Origin: TH-plancto1 sp043777375
GTDB lineage: Bacteria > Planctomycetota > Planctomycetia > Planctomycetales > Planctomycetaceae
Assembly (NCBI GenBank): GCA_043777375.1
Contig: JAYWHX010000130.1
Span: 1-64,000 of the forward strand
DNA: 64,000 nt
Direction: 5' to 3'
The position numbers and the translations under genes are program-made. Shown here one piece after another: positions 35,878 to 44,842 of this stretch (position 1 is the first letter of the stretch; every line of letters starts with the position of its first letter). Below the pieces are notes generated by a model, which saw only the letters and a list, made by a program, of their open reading frames with translations, had not been told where the DNA came from and did no database searches.

Positions 35878-37950
35878 TCACTTCAGCGATTCCACCGGCA
35901 CGACTTTGAGGCCCTTGGCTTGGGCGTCAGCTGTGGTCGTGATGAGTGCTTCCATTTTGGCATCGTCGACGACGAGGCACATCTGCTCCTGCTTTTCCCA
36001 AGTGAGGATCGTGTAGATCCCCTTGGTCGCGGGAGCCTTGCCCAGCGTGAAGGTCTGCGGCATGTTTTTAGTGTAGCCTGCCATCTTGAGGGCGTCACCG
36101 TCGATCACAAAGGTGACCTTCGATTCGTCACCCAGAAAGGCGAAGGCATCGGCCAGTGGCTTGCGCGTAAACTCGATCTCAAACTCGGTCTTCAGGCGTT
36201 CCATGACCGTCTTGGGGAGATTACCTCCTGTTTCAGCCATCGGCATCGCGGGGTCACTTGACGAGAAGTTGGTGCGGGTCGACTCATCCCACATCAACAC
36301 GGTGCCCAAAGCCAGATTCGGGGCGGCCTTACTCGGCAGGACTGTCGTCATCGTCAGAAACTTCGAGCTGGGCTGAAGGATGCTGGCTTGGCGGAAGGCC
36401 TCCATCATCGCGGGAAACCGCCCGACGATCTGGCGGAAACCCGACCGCGTCGGTCGCATCATCCGCACGGCACTGACCAGATCCTGTTCCACAGTCGTCG
36501 GTAGCCGCTGCAGATAGTCCTTCCGCAGGGTCTCAGACGTGCTGCTCTTGCCCGTTCCCGAGCGGCTGCCCTTGGGCCGAACTCGCACTTCGGAGTGGAA
36601 CGTCGTCCCCAGATTCAAACTCCAACTGACGGTGTCCGCATCGGGCCCAAACCACTCCAGCACCTTCGTAATCGCAGGCCTGGCAGACGGTTCGAACAGC
36701 TGATCGCCATACGTGAGGGAGTCAGTCACATCCATCATGATGGTGACGGAACGGTCGCGGTCGGAGGCTTTCAGAAGTTCTTGGATGCCGTCAGTCACAC
36801 AGTCGAGCGGCTTCTCAACGGAGTCTGACAAATCGCCGCCCATGTCGGCCGGGCAAATGGCGATGGTGCGGTCGTCTTTCACATGGAAGGCGTAGCCGTC
36901 CTTCTTCATGACGAGCGGTTTGCCTGTCCCGGAGACTTCCTCGCCGTTGAATTCCAGGACCAGCGCGGACCTCTTCTCTGGGTTCTTCAGTCGAAAGACC
37001 GTGCTGATCTGCGGCGGCTCGACCTTGGAGACCACGCTGATTCCGATCAGCAGTTCCTCGATCTGATCCGGGTTGCGGCGAGTGACCTTTTTGATGGCGG
37101 ATTCCAGCCACAGAACCACATCACCGGTGAGGCTGGCCTTCAGTTCCTTGGACGCATGCTGATCCGTCCCCCAGATTCGGTCGGGGTGAATGTGAATCAG
37201 AATGTTGTTCGTGCCCGTCAACATGTGCAGCGGAATCGGCTCACCGTGCGTGGGACGAAACTCAGCCACCAGACGTTGATCATTGGTCAGTGCCTCGCGC
37301 GAGTATGCGCCAGGCGGGGACGGTATGGAGACCACTTCAGCCACAGCGGCAGGCTGTGGGGTGCTCGTCACCGGCTTGGTAGCAATTGGTTTCTTGAATG
37401 AGGAAAAGTAGAGACCCGCTCCCACGAGAGCAACGACGACCACGGCCAGCCCGATCCACATCGGAGCCTTACTCTTCGATTTCAGCACCGGTCGTTTGGC
37501 AGCTGACTTCGATGATGGGATCGCGGCCGTCGGGCCATCAAACCCCATGTCGAAGTCGAATGCCGACGGTCCGGAGTGTGAGTCAGTCGGTAGAGCAATC
37601 GGCCCAGAAGCAACCGGCTGCGGGGCGATCGGTGCAGCGGCAAAGCCCGGAATCTGCCCCGCCATCACGGGGGTCAGTACGATGCCCTGCGCTGTCTGCA
37701 CGGGAACATAGGCGACCGGAATCTGTCCTGGTGCGGCAGCAGTGGGATGATCAGGCACCCATTGAGCCCCCGTTCCCACAGCGGGCTCCTCATCCGCCAG
37801 TTGCAGCGGGATGACCTCTTCCTCCTCTGACTGCTCTGCCAGCAGGAAAGACTTGGCACAGCTCGGACACTTCCCCTTCTTCCCGAGGAGTGAGCGATCG
37901 CGCAGCTTGATCGACTTGCCGCAATGCGGACAGACCACCAGAGCAGTCAT
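35878..37950 (-). CDS. Membrane protein with N-terminal zinc ribbon and C-terminal STN-like domain
   Basis: 690 residues. It opens with a zinc-ribbon, CPHCGKSIKL...CPSCAKSF, in the cytoplasm, followed by an acidic, then Ala/Pro-rich linker to about residue 195 and one membrane span (MWIGLAVVVVALVGAGLYF). The large external part includes segments such as VLWLESAIKKV and HVKDDRTIAICPA. The last 120 residues (PLADAFAFLGDESKVTFVIDG, FTLGKAPATKGIYTILTWE) resemble secretin/TonB N-terminal-type short domains. The start has AAGGAACC upstream. Zinc-ribbon plus single span proteins are frequent in planctomycetes. Function unknown. Confidence 0.72.
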   Translation of the reverse strand: MTALVVCPHCGKSIKLRDRSLLGKKGKCPSCAKSFLLAEQSEEEEVIPLQLADEEPAVGTGAQWVPDHPTAAAPGQIPVAYVPVQTAQGIVLTPVMAGQIPGFAAAPIAPQPVASGPIALPTDSHSGPSAFDFDMGFDGPTAAIPSSKSAAKRPVLKSKSKAPMWIGLAVVVVALVGAGLYFSSFKKPIATKPVTSTPQPAAVAEVVSIPSPPGAYSREALTNDQRLVAEFRPTHGEPIPLHMLTGTNNILIHIHPDRIWGTDQHASKELKASLTGDVVLWLESAIKKVTRRNPDQIEELLIGISVVSKVEPPQISTVFRLKNPEKRSALVLEFNGEEVSGTGKPLVMKKDGYAFHVKDDRTIAICPADMGGDLSDSVEKPLDCVTDGIQELLKASDRDRSVTIMMDVTDSLTYGDQLFEPSARPAITKVLEWFGPDADTVSWSLNLGTTFHSEVRVRPKGSRSGTGKSSTSETLRKDYLQRLPTTVEQDLVSAVRMMRPTRSGFRQIVGRFPAMMEAFRQASILQPSSKFLTMTTVLPSKAAPNLALGTVLMWDESTRTNFSSSDPAMPMAETGGNLPKTVMERLKTEFEIEFTRKPLADAFAFLGDESKVTFVIDGDALKMAGYTKNMPQTFTLGKAPATKGIYTILTWEKQEQMCLVVDDAKMEALITTTADAQAKGLKVVPVESLK

Positions 37951-38403
37951 GGGAGGTTCCTTGCCTGTCGAGGAAGTCCGGTTGAGCGGGCACCACGAGC
38001 CGCCACCCATCCAGATCTCGATGAGTTCATGATAGATCGTGCGGCAGACAGGTGCCACAGGTGGTGGGTTTGTGATGTCTAGTGCGAGGAGTTCGGTCAT
38101 CCGGTGGCGTTCATGGCCGATGTTCAGGCTTTACAGCCTCAGAACGAACGATTTGGTGAACCACGCAGTCTGCGTTGACCTTGCCGAGTTTGCCGGTTGT
38201 TGCCATTTCGCTTCCAGTTCCTGTCGCGAAAACCAAACGGATTTCTCCTGCGGCAACATGCGAAGAGGTAGGATCGAGTGGTTGAGTTCCACTTTCGTTC
38301 AAGTTTGGGCTTGAGATCGGAACTCCCCCTCGGCAGCATGGAGTGGCTGGCGAGCGTGACTGCACGGATCGCTGACCTCGATGGACAGTCGGAGCTTCCG
38401 GCA
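37951..38403. other. 453-base divergent intergenic region
   Basis: Separates the zinc-ribbon gene (minus) and the YTV gene (plus). It should carry both promoters. No repeat or recognised regulatory motif is visible; longer in-frame starts for both flanking genes exist here but lack ribosome sites. Confidence 0.4.
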
Positions 38404-39810
38404 ATGAAACGTTTCTTCTCACTCGCCCTCGCCCTCGCCTGCGTTGCAGCACTCGCCTCATCCGCTGATGCGGGCTGGTTCTGTGGTGCAGCCAATTATC
38501 GGTGCTGCCCGGTCGCTGCATGTCAGCCGACCTCGTGTTACACCGCCTGTCGCGTCGAGCGGCAGACCTGTTACCGGAGCGTCAACGAGACGGTCTGGGA
38601 ACCCGAGACGATCACCTGCAACCGCCAAGTTCAGGAAATGGTCTACGAGGATGTTCAACAGACCTGCTACAGGACTGTCACCGAGCAGGCCTTCCGCGAT
38701 GTGCAGTACACCGTTCAGAAGCCGGTCTATGAGACCAGCTACCGGACTGAGAATTACTGTGTGCAGAAGCCGGTTATGGAGACTCAGTACCGGGAGCATT
38801 GCTACCAGGTCCAGCGGCCTGTCACTCAGACGGTCAACCGCCAGGTCCGCCGCGTGATCTGCAAACCAGTCACCGAAACCCACTCACGGCAAGTCTGCCG
38901 CACGGTGTATAAGCAGGTCAGCGAGACGATCAACCAGGAACGTTGCTACACCGTCCGTGAGCCAGTCACCACCTACCGTACTGTGCGTCAGGTCACTGGC
39001 AGCTGGAAGACTCAGCAGATCAATCTGCCTGGTCCAGTCGTGCCTCGCCTGTCGTTCGATCCTTGCACCGGTTGCCCACGGATGTGCATGGTGCAGTGTC
39101 CCGGCTACTCGACATGCCGTCGCACGTGGTGCCCGCAGGTGTGCGAGCGTCAAGTTCCCTGCACGACCTACGTGGCCCGTGTGGTCCGCCAGAGCTGTCC
39201 GATCACTGTGTGCCGTACTGTGCCGCAAACCGTGACCGAGACGATTCCTTACACCACCACCCGAATGGTCTCGCAGGAGGTCTGTGAAAACGTCCCGGTT
39301 CAGGTTTGCAGTTATGTGACCGAGAACAAGGTCCAGCGGATCCCTTACCAGACCTGCCGAATGGTCACCGAGAACCTGAGCCGTCAAGTTCCCGTGCAAT
39401 CTTGCCGCATGTTGTCCGAAGTGCGAACCAATCGTGTGCCATACTGTGTGAGCCGACAAGTTCCGTACGTCACCACTCATAAGGTCGCTCGCTGCGTGAC
39501 CCGCACCGAACCCGTGTGCATGACCCGCATGGTCGCCAAGACGGTTTGCCGTCAGGTGCCTTACGAAATCTGCCGCATGGTGCCGCAAGCTCCTTGCAAC
39601 ACCTGCGAAACTGGCGGCATGGTCGGCAGCGAATTGGGTGCCCCAGCGATCCAGTACGAGACCGCCCGGCCAGAGCCCATGATCATCGATCAACCCGTTG
39701 ATGTGAACGTGCCCGTGCCAGCTCCGATGCTGGTTCCCGAGCCCGCTGCGAACAACAACGTTCGTCGCCTTGGGCCCAGTGCCCTGCGAGTTCCCGCTCG
39801 GCGGTTCTAA
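38404..39810 (+). CDS. Cysteine-rich YTV-type cell-surface protein
   Basis: 468 residues with a signal peptide (FFSLALALACVAALASSADA). The mature protein has about 35 cysteines and is built of short repeats around Y-T/R-V (CYRTVTEQ, QYTVQKPVYET, CYTVREPVT, TVYKQV, ETIPYTTTRM). This matches YTV-repeat proteins, known from planctomycetes and linked to their proteinaceous, disulfide-rich cell surface. Two halves are separated by a Pro/Cys region (RLSFDPCTGCPRMC). The C-terminal 70 residues are Pro-rich and Cys-free. The protein likely forms disulfide-linked fibres outside the cell. A strong terminator follows at 39903-39932. Confidence 0.88.
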   Translation: MKRFFSLALALACVAALASSADAGWFCGAANYRCCPVAACQPTSCYTACRVERQTCYRSVNETVWEPETITCNRQVQEMVYEDVQQTCYRTVTEQAFRDVQYTVQKPVYETSYRTENYCVQKPVMETQYREHCYQVQRPVTQTVNRQVRRVICKPVTETHSRQVCRTVYKQVSETINQERCYTVREPVTTYRTVRQVTGSWKTQQINLPGPVVPRLSFDPCTGCPRMCMVQCPGYSTCRRTWCPQVCERQVPCTTYVARVVRQSCPITVCRTVPQTVTETIPYTTTRMVSQEVCENVPVQVCSYVTENKVQRIPYQTCRMVTENLSRQVPVQSCRMLSEVRTNRVPYCVSRQVPYVTTHKVARCVTRTEPVCMTRMVAKTVCRQVPYEICRMVPQAPCNTCETGGMVGSELGAPAIQYETARPEPMIIDQPVDVNVPVPAPMLVPEPAANNNVRRLGPSALRVPARRF

Positions 39811-39902
39811 TTCCACAACGATTCCCCCTACCGGGGTGACCACTCAGGGACGATGGGCCGAGACGCCGTAGTGCGTGGAGGCCGGCTGCGACAGTGACGA
39901 TC

Positions 39903-39932
39903 AGGACGGCTGCGAGAAATCGCAGCCGTCCT
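39903..39932 (+). terminator. Rho-independent terminator of YTV gene
   Basis: AGGACGGCTGCG (39903-39914) pairs exactly with CGCAGCCGTCCT (39921-39932), followed by GTTTCGTTTT. It stands 93 bases after the YTV stop. Confidence 0.85.
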
Positions 39933-40011
39933 GTTTCGTTTTGAGGGTGGTGAATTGTCGTTGAACAGAGGGTCCGCAGTGCGGTGTCGCTTCGCTCTCA
40001 CCACGAGACGT

Positions 40012-40187
40012 GGGTGGCGGGGTCAGGAGGCTTTGCGGATGGCCCCGGTCGCAGGCACGAAGCAGCCGGACGATGCAGTTGGGGGCTTCACTCATACTTG
40101 GCGAGCCAGCGAGCTGTTCTCAGGTGAGCGAGTCGCGACCGTCTGAGAGGTCGGGGCCATCCGCAAAGCCTCCTGACCCCGCCACCC
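40012..40187. repeat. Perfect 36-bp inverted repeat flanking 104 bases
   Basis: The segment 40012-40047 (beginning GGGTGGCGGGGTCAGGAGGC) is the exact reverse complement of 40152-40187. The 104 bases between them carry no frame or motif I recognise. The structure could be a small mobile element (MITE-like), a long-stem RNA or a terminator of the convergent DUF1501 gene, whose stop is 8 bases beyond the right arm. Confidence 0.9.
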
Positions 40188-40194
40188 GGCCGTT

Positions 40195-41655
40195 CTACAC
40201 TCCGCGCAGCACACCGGGAATCGTCTTCCAACTCTGCGCGACCCCGGTCAGGCGTTCTTGCCGACCATTGTTTTCGAAGTAGAGATTATCGGGATTGAGT
40301 CCCAGGGCGGTCAGGATGGTTGCGTGCAGGTTCTTGACCGGCTGGGGCTGGTCTTGTGCGCGCAGGCCGATTTCATCGGTCGAGCCGATGACTGCTCCGG
40401 CGTTCACGCCGCCGCCTGCCATCCAGATCGTGAAACCGTATGGGTTATGGTTTCGCCCTTGATCGCCCTGCATCATCGGGGTGCGTCCGAACTCACCCGC
40501 CCAGATGACCAGGGTCGTGTCGAGCAGCCCGCGTTGTTTCAAATCGGCCAGCAGAGCAGCTGTCGGTTGATCGGTTTGGGCGGCATTCCGTTGGTTGTAT
40601 TCGGTGTTCTTGTCATGCCCATCCCAGCCGAGTTTATCGGAGGCGTTGTACGTCTGCACAAAACGCACGCCCTTTTCGATCAACCGGCGAGAGAGCAAAC
40701 ACATCTTGCCGTACATCGCCTTGTCTTTGTTCTCGTCATGGACCCCGTATGCGTCCTGCGTTGCCTGCGTTTCTTGTGACAACTCCCCGATGTCAAGTGC
40801 CTCGGACTGCATCCGGTACGCCAGCTCGTACGAGGCAATCCGCCCATCGAGATCCAACACACCGGGACGCCTGGCCGCATGCTTGCGGTTCAACTCCTGC
40901 GCAAAATCGAGAGTGGCCCGTTGCACGGAAGCCAGCTGTTCGGGCGGTTGCAGGTTCATGACCGGAGAGCCCGAGTAGCGGAACTGCGTCCCCTGAAACG
41001 AGGCGGGCAGAAACCCGTTGCTCCAGTTCGCCGATCCGCCGAGGCCGCCGACTTTATACAACAACACATAACCTGGCAGGTTCTGGTTCGCTGAACCGAG
41101 CCCATACGTGACCCACGACCCCATGCTCGGCTTTCCACTCAGAACCCCGCCGGTGTTCATCAGAAAAGTCGCGGGAGCATGATTTGAACTCTCACTGAAC
41201 ATCGACCGCACTTGGCATAGATCGTCAATGTACCGGGCTGTGTGGGGCAGCAGATCCGACACCCACTGCCCCGATTCGCCGTGCTGTGCCCATTTCCACG
41301 GACCGGCCATCAGCTCATCTTTGCAGTGGTTGAAAACTCCCCCGACTTTGTCCGGATGCTGCTTCAGTGACTCGGGAACCGGCTTCCCATTCAGGGCGAT
41401 CAGCTCCGGCTTGTAGTCGAGCAGATCAAACGTGGCGGGCCCGCCGTATTGAAATAGAAAGATCACTTGCTTGGCCCGAGGGGCAAAGTGCGGCAGCCGC
41501 TCCAGCAGCGGGTTCAGCGGATCAATCGCGGATGCCTTCACTCCCGCCGCCCGCGACTCACTCGCCAGCATCGCCGCCAGAGCCACCGAGCCAAATCCCA
41601 TACCCGAGTGAACCAGAAAATCCCGGCGACTGGAGATCAGCGAGTCCTGAAACAT
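40195..41655 (-). CDS. DUF1501 protein, Tat-exported (copy 1)
   Basis: 486 residues of the DUF1501 family, related to alkaline phosphatase/sulfatase-fold proteins and abundant in planctomycetes. The twin-arginine signal is SSRRDFLVHSGMGFGS. Further marks are FLFQYGGPATFDLLDYKP, GESGQWVSDLLPHTAR, a NTGGVLSGKPSMGSWV segment, and GEFGRTPMMQGDQGRNHNP near the end. The start at 41655 is chosen for GGAG 8 bases upstream. Usually these genes pair with DUF1549/DUF1553 cytochrome proteins, but none is here. Function is unproven. Confidence 0.9.
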   Translation of the reverse strand: MFQDSLISSRRDFLVHSGMGFGSVALAAMLASESRAAGVKASAIDPLNPLLERLPHFAPRAKQVIFLFQYGGPATFDLLDYKPELIALNGKPVPESLKQHPDKVGGVFNHCKDELMAGPWKWAQHGESGQWVSDLLPHTARYIDDLCQVRSMFSESSNHAPATFLMNTGGVLSGKPSMGSWVTYGLGSANQNLPGYVLLYKVGGLGGSANWSNGFLPASFQGTQFRYSGSPVMNLQPPEQLASVQRATLDFAQELNRKHAARRPGVLDLDGRIASYELAYRMQSEALDIGELSQETQATQDAYGVHDENKDKAMYGKMCLLSRRLIEKGVRFVQTYNASDKLGWDGHDKNTEYNQRNAAQTDQPTAALLADLKQRGLLDTTLVIWAGEFGRTPMMQGDQGRNHNPYGFTIWMAGGGVNAGAVIGSTDEIGLRAQDQPQPVKNLHATILTALGLNPDNLYFENNGRQERLTGVAQSWKTIPGVLRGV

Positions 41656-41769
41656 GAGCGGCTCCATGTGCGATTCGCAGAGGCCTGACAACTCGCCACA
41701 GGCTGTACGGCGACTCGATTGAGTATGTCCCATCGTGGGGCAGGGGTCTATCCCCAAACCGGAAGCTCC

Positions 41770-41802
41770 GGCGAGCGCAGTGGCGCTAGCCCCCTGATTC
41801 TA
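41770..41802. repeat. Short intergenic repeat, family C copy 2
   Basis: GGCGAGCGCAGTGGCGCTAG, followed by CCCCCTGATTCTA, resembles the segment at 4500-4531 at most positions. It lies in the divergent gap before the DUF1501 copy 1 gene. Confidence 0.5.
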
Positions 41803-41943
41803 CGACCTATCCTCGGTATGACCATCCGGTTCACGCCAGACGCTCGCCAGCATGTTCGGTGAAGCACGGCATGCGGTCGAGTTGTGTGGTCACTCGTCGT
41901 TGGCGACAATCGGTTCGTACATCTCCCCCACTCAGGACAGCTC

Positions 41944-42225
41944 ATGGAAATTGATGACGAAGTCTGTCTCTGCTTCCATGTCAGCAAACGCAAACTGCTG
42001 AGCTACATGCGGATCAACAAGAGCCGCATGCGGCGGGCCAGCCAGCTGAGTGAGTGCAGCGGCGCAGGGACGGGGTGCGGTTGGTGCGTCGGGTACCTCA
42101 AGCGATTGTTTGCGCAGCAGAATCCCGAGGCCGCCGAAGCGGAGGCCGCTCACTCTGCTGAACCAACTTCGGACGAGCATCGCTCGGGACGCACCGTGTA
42201 TCTGAAGAAAAAAGAGGAGATTTGA
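41944..42225 (+). CDS. BFD-like [2Fe-2S]-binding protein
   Basis: 93 residues with the cysteine pattern of bacterioferritin-associated ferredoxin-like domains: Cys8-Leu-Cys10 and Cys45-Gly-Trp-Cys48, with an extra Cys38. The spacing Cys10 to Cys45 is 34 residues, slightly longer than in Bfd. The N-terminal half is VCLCFHVSKRKLLSYMR. The C-terminal 40 residues are Ala/Glu-rich and charged. The domain binds a [2Fe-2S] cluster and often passes electrons in iron release or acts as a sensor. The start has AGGA 6 bases before it. The stop is 3 bases before the ATG of the DUF1501 gene, so the two are translationally linked. Confidence 0.82.
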   Translation: MEIDDEVCLCFHVSKRKLLSYMRINKSRMRRASQLSECSGAGTGCGWCVGYLKRLFAQQNPEAAEAEAAHSAEPTSDEHRSGRTVYLKKKEEI

Positions 42226-42228
42226 ACA

Positions 42229-43761
42229 ATGTTTCTCCTGACACAAGGGCCAAGCTGGATTGGTCGTCGCGTGGGCTTTAGCCCACACAGCCAGGCAAGC
42301 TTGGCCCAGGCGTGGGCTAAAGCCCACGCGACGAAACCGAGTCGCCGCGAGGCACTCTGGCAAATCGGCGGTGGGCTGGGTGGTGTGGCCCTCGCCAGTC
42401 TGTTCGCTCAGAAGGGAGCGCTCGCGGACCCCGGCACCGTATCGCGATCGGTCGGACTGCATCACCCCGCCAAAGCCAAATACGTCATCCAGCTGTTCAT
42501 GAACGGCGGCGTTAGCCAGATGGATACATTTGATTACAAGCCGGAACTCGATCGACTGCACGGCTTGGAGTTCGATCCAGGGAATGGTCAACAAGTCGAA
42601 GCGGCGACCAGCGTACCCGGCAAGGTCATGAAGTCTCCCTTTTCATTCCAGCAGTATGGCGAGAGCGGGCGCTGGGTCAGCAGCGTATTCCCGCATCTGG
42701 CGAAGCACGTCGATGACATCGCGTTTGTGATGTCGATGCAGTCGCGGACCAACGTCCACGGACCGGCCAGCTACCTGATGAACACGGGGTTCCTGCTGCC
42801 CGGATTTCCGTGCTTGGGGTCTTGGGTGTCGTACGGGCTCGGTCGGCTGACGGACAATCTGCCCACGTTTGTGGTGCTACCCGATCCGAAGGGGTTGCCG
42901 TACAACCAGCGCGGGAATTTCAGTTCCGGGTTCCTGCCAGTGACACATACGGGCACCTCGCTCAACATGGGAGCCGCCTCGCCGATCAACGATCTCTTGC
43001 CACCCGCTGAGGCGAAGCAGATCAACGCGACCAGCGAACGCGAGGGACTCGACCTATTGAAGCAGATCAACGCCCGGCACCTCGCTGAACATCCCGGTGA
43101 TTCGCGACTCGAAGCCCGCATCGCCAGCTACGAACTCGCTGCCAAGATGCAGCTGGCCGCCCCCGAGGCGTTCGACCTCACTCGCGAGAGTCAGCCGACG
43201 CAGCAGCTGTACGGGATCGATGATCCGGTCACGGCGGACTTTGGGAAGCGCTGCCTGACTGCACGTCGACTGGTCGAACGCGGGGTCCGGTTCGTACAGG
43301 TCTGGAGTGGAGCAGGCGGCGCGAGTAACAATTGGGACAACCACACCGACATCATCAACGAATTGCCGAAGATGACCAGTGCGACCGACAAGCCGGTCGC
43401 CGCGCTACTGGCCGACCTGAAAGCCCGCGGGATGCTGGAAGACACGCTCATCCTGTGGAGTACCGAATTCGGTCGTATGCCCTTCACGCAGGGAGCCACC
43501 GGACGCGATCACAATGGCGGAACCTTCACCAGCTGGATGGCGGGGGCTGGAGTCAAGCCGGGCGTTTCCGTGGGCGAGAGCGATCCATGGTCGTGGAGGA
43601 CCGGGGCCACGAAGTTCACTACATACGACTACCTGGCGACAGTCCTGCACCTGTTGGGAATCAATCACGAGAAGTTGACCTACCGGAACAACGGGGCTGA
43701 TCGGCGGCTGACCGACGTGCATGGGCATGTGATCGGCGGATTGCTCGAACAGCCGGTGTGA
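42229..43761 (+). CDS. DUF1501 protein, Tat-exported (copy 2)
   Basis: 510 residues. The Tat motif SRREALWQIGGGLGGVALAS begins near residue 38, unusually late, because palindromic repeat family B copy 2 (42263-42334) occupies most of the codons before it. The start is nevertheless supported by GAGGAG 10 bases upstream and by the close link to the BFD-like gene. Family landmarks are IQLFMNGGVSQMDTFDYKP, YLMNTGFLLPGFPCLGSW, and LWSTEFGRMPFTQGATGRDHN. It is likely periplasmic. Alternative: a shorter, unlabelled start inside the repeat, but no ribosome site is visible there. Confidence 0.9.
   Translation: MFLLTQGPSWIGRRVGFSPHSQASLAQAWAKAHATKPSRREALWQIGGGLGGVALASLFAQKGALADPGTVSRSVGLHHPAKAKYVIQLFMNGGVSQMDTFDYKPELDRLHGLEFDPGNGQQVEAATSVPGKVMKSPFSFQQYGESGRWVSSVFPHLAKHVDDIAFVMSMQSRTNVHGPASYLMNTGFLLPGFPCLGSWVSYGLGRLTDNLPTFVVLPDPKGLPYNQRGNFSSGFLPVTHTGTSLNMGAASPINDLLPPAEAKQINATSEREGLDLLKQINARHLAEHPGDSRLEARIASYELAAKMQLAAPEAFDLTRESQPTQQLYGIDDPVTADFGKRCLTARRLVERGVRFVQVWSGAGGASNNWDNHTDIINELPKMTSATDKPVAALLADLKARGMLEDTLILWSTEFGRMPFTQGATGRDHNGGTFTSWMAGAGVKPGVSVGESDPWSWRTGATKFTTYDYLATVLHLLGINHEKLTYRNNGADRRLTDVHGHVIGGLLEQPV
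42263..42334. repeat. Palindromic repeat family B, copy 2 (inside DUF1501 gene)
   Basis: GCGTGGGCTTTAGCCCAC near 42269-42286 and GCGTGGGCTAAAGCCCACGC near 42310-42329 frame a 23-base centre. The same arms in the same order occur at 21731-21797. Here they are read in another frame, giving RVGFSPHSQASLAQAWAKAH before the Tat signal. Confidence 0.85.
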
Positions 43762-43854
43762 GATCACAGAAACCGGAACTCCTCTTCTCGCAGGCCTCGG
43801 TCGTGTGGTAGTTTTCAGCTGTCCGGTTCTGAAGGAAGAGCTGCGACGCGATCA

Positions 43855-44775
43855 ATGTGGAACAGGGAGGTTCCGGTGCGGGATTTTCGAGGCAAGCAGA
43901 CACTCATCACCGGCGCAGCTGGGGGAATAGGTCGAGCACTCGCAACACAATTGGCGCAGGCCGGGGCATCGTTATGGCTGGTGGATGTGGACGCCAAGGC
44001 TCTGCAGAGTCTGGCCGATGAGCTGCGACAGATCACCAGCGAAGTGCGGACGAGTGAAGTCGACCTGACTCAGCGAGACCAGATTGAGTCCCTGGCGAAC
44101 GCCGTGAACTCGGAGTGGCGAGGACTCGACCTGCTGATCAATAACGCGGGGGTCGCGTACTACGGCCCCACGCACCTTATGACCGAAACTCAATGGGACC
44201 GGTTGCTGGGGATTAATCTATTGGCTCCCATTCACCTGACCCGGCGGCTGATGCCCGCGCTGATGTCGCGAGAGGGAGCACACGTCGCCAACATGTGCAG
44301 CGTCTCGGGTCTCGTCGCTGGAGGACGGTTCAACGCCTATCACACGAGCAAGTTCGGGCTCGTCGGTTTCACCGAAGCGCTGCGGGCGGAGTACGGCGGT
44401 CGCGGTCTGGGTGTCACAGCCATTTGTCCGGGGCCGGTGAAAACCAATTTGTATCGCGATTGCCAAACAGGTCGCGGCAATCAAGCCCCCGAACCACCGG
44501 GATGGTTGTGTGCTTCGCCGGAACGAGTCGCGAAGCTCACGCTGCGGGCGATTCGCTGGAATCGGCGGATGATCCTGATTACCCCGCTGGCACACCTACT
44601 GTTCAACATGAAGAAGTTCCTGCCGGGGCTGATCGACTTCATGAACACATTCACTCGTCGCAACTTGCCCTTCATCGGGAAACGGTACGTGAAGCCCCGG
44701 GCGTCGTTTGAGGAGCTGTTGGCACAGCAGACAGCTCTCGAAGCCCCGGTGCAGGCCATCCGGCGGGCGGCTTGA
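43855..44775 (+). CDS. Short-chain dehydrogenase/reductase
   Basis: 306 residues of the classical SDR family. NAD(P) motif TGAAGGIGRA, structural NNAG, catalytic Ser in MCSVSG and the YHTSK Tyr/Lys pair are all present; PGPVKTNLY follows as expected. The Asp in LWLVDVDAK after the second strand favours NAD(H). A C-terminal part of about 70 residues with a hydrophobic helix (ILITPLAHLLFNMKKFL) is typical of lipid-linked SDRs that associate with membranes. The start is either ATG 43855 or GTG 43876, the latter with GGGAGG 5 bases upstream. Substrate unknown; it lies 93 bases after the DUF1501 gene. Confidence 0.92.
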   Translation: MWNREVPVRDFRGKQTLITGAAGGIGRALATQLAQAGASLWLVDVDAKALQSLADELRQITSEVRTSEVDLTQRDQIESLANAVNSEWRGLDLLINNAGVAYYGPTHLMTETQWDRLLGINLLAPIHLTRRLMPALMSREGAHVANMCSVSGLVAGGRFNAYHTSKFGLVGFTEALRAEYGGRGLGVTAICPGPVKTNLYRDCQTGRGNQAPEPPGWLCASPERVAKLTLRAIRWNRRMILITPLAHLLFNMKKFLPGLIDFMNTFTRRNLPFIGKRYVKPRASFEELLAQQTALEAPVQAIRRAA

Positions 44776-44842
44776 GTGGACATCGCCACTTCTCAGTCAG
44801 GGCGTCGGCGGGTGGCGGGTCGATGATTTCCCGCCGCTTGTC

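Larger units (their letters stand above)
39811..40194. other. 384-base convergent intergenic region
   Basis: Between the YTV gene and the convergent DUF1501 gene. It holds the YTV terminator (39903-39932) and the large inverted repeat 40012-40187. No gene is evident. Confidence 0.5.

Noticed and set aside
21693..43761. The family B palindromes as CRISPR or attachment sites
   Set aside because: Only two distant copies, no spacers and no cas or integrase gene.
44815..44836. GGCGGGT / TCCCGCC hairpin between the SDR and kinase genes
   Set aside because: Short stem with no T-run on either strand; a terminator is possible but not supported.
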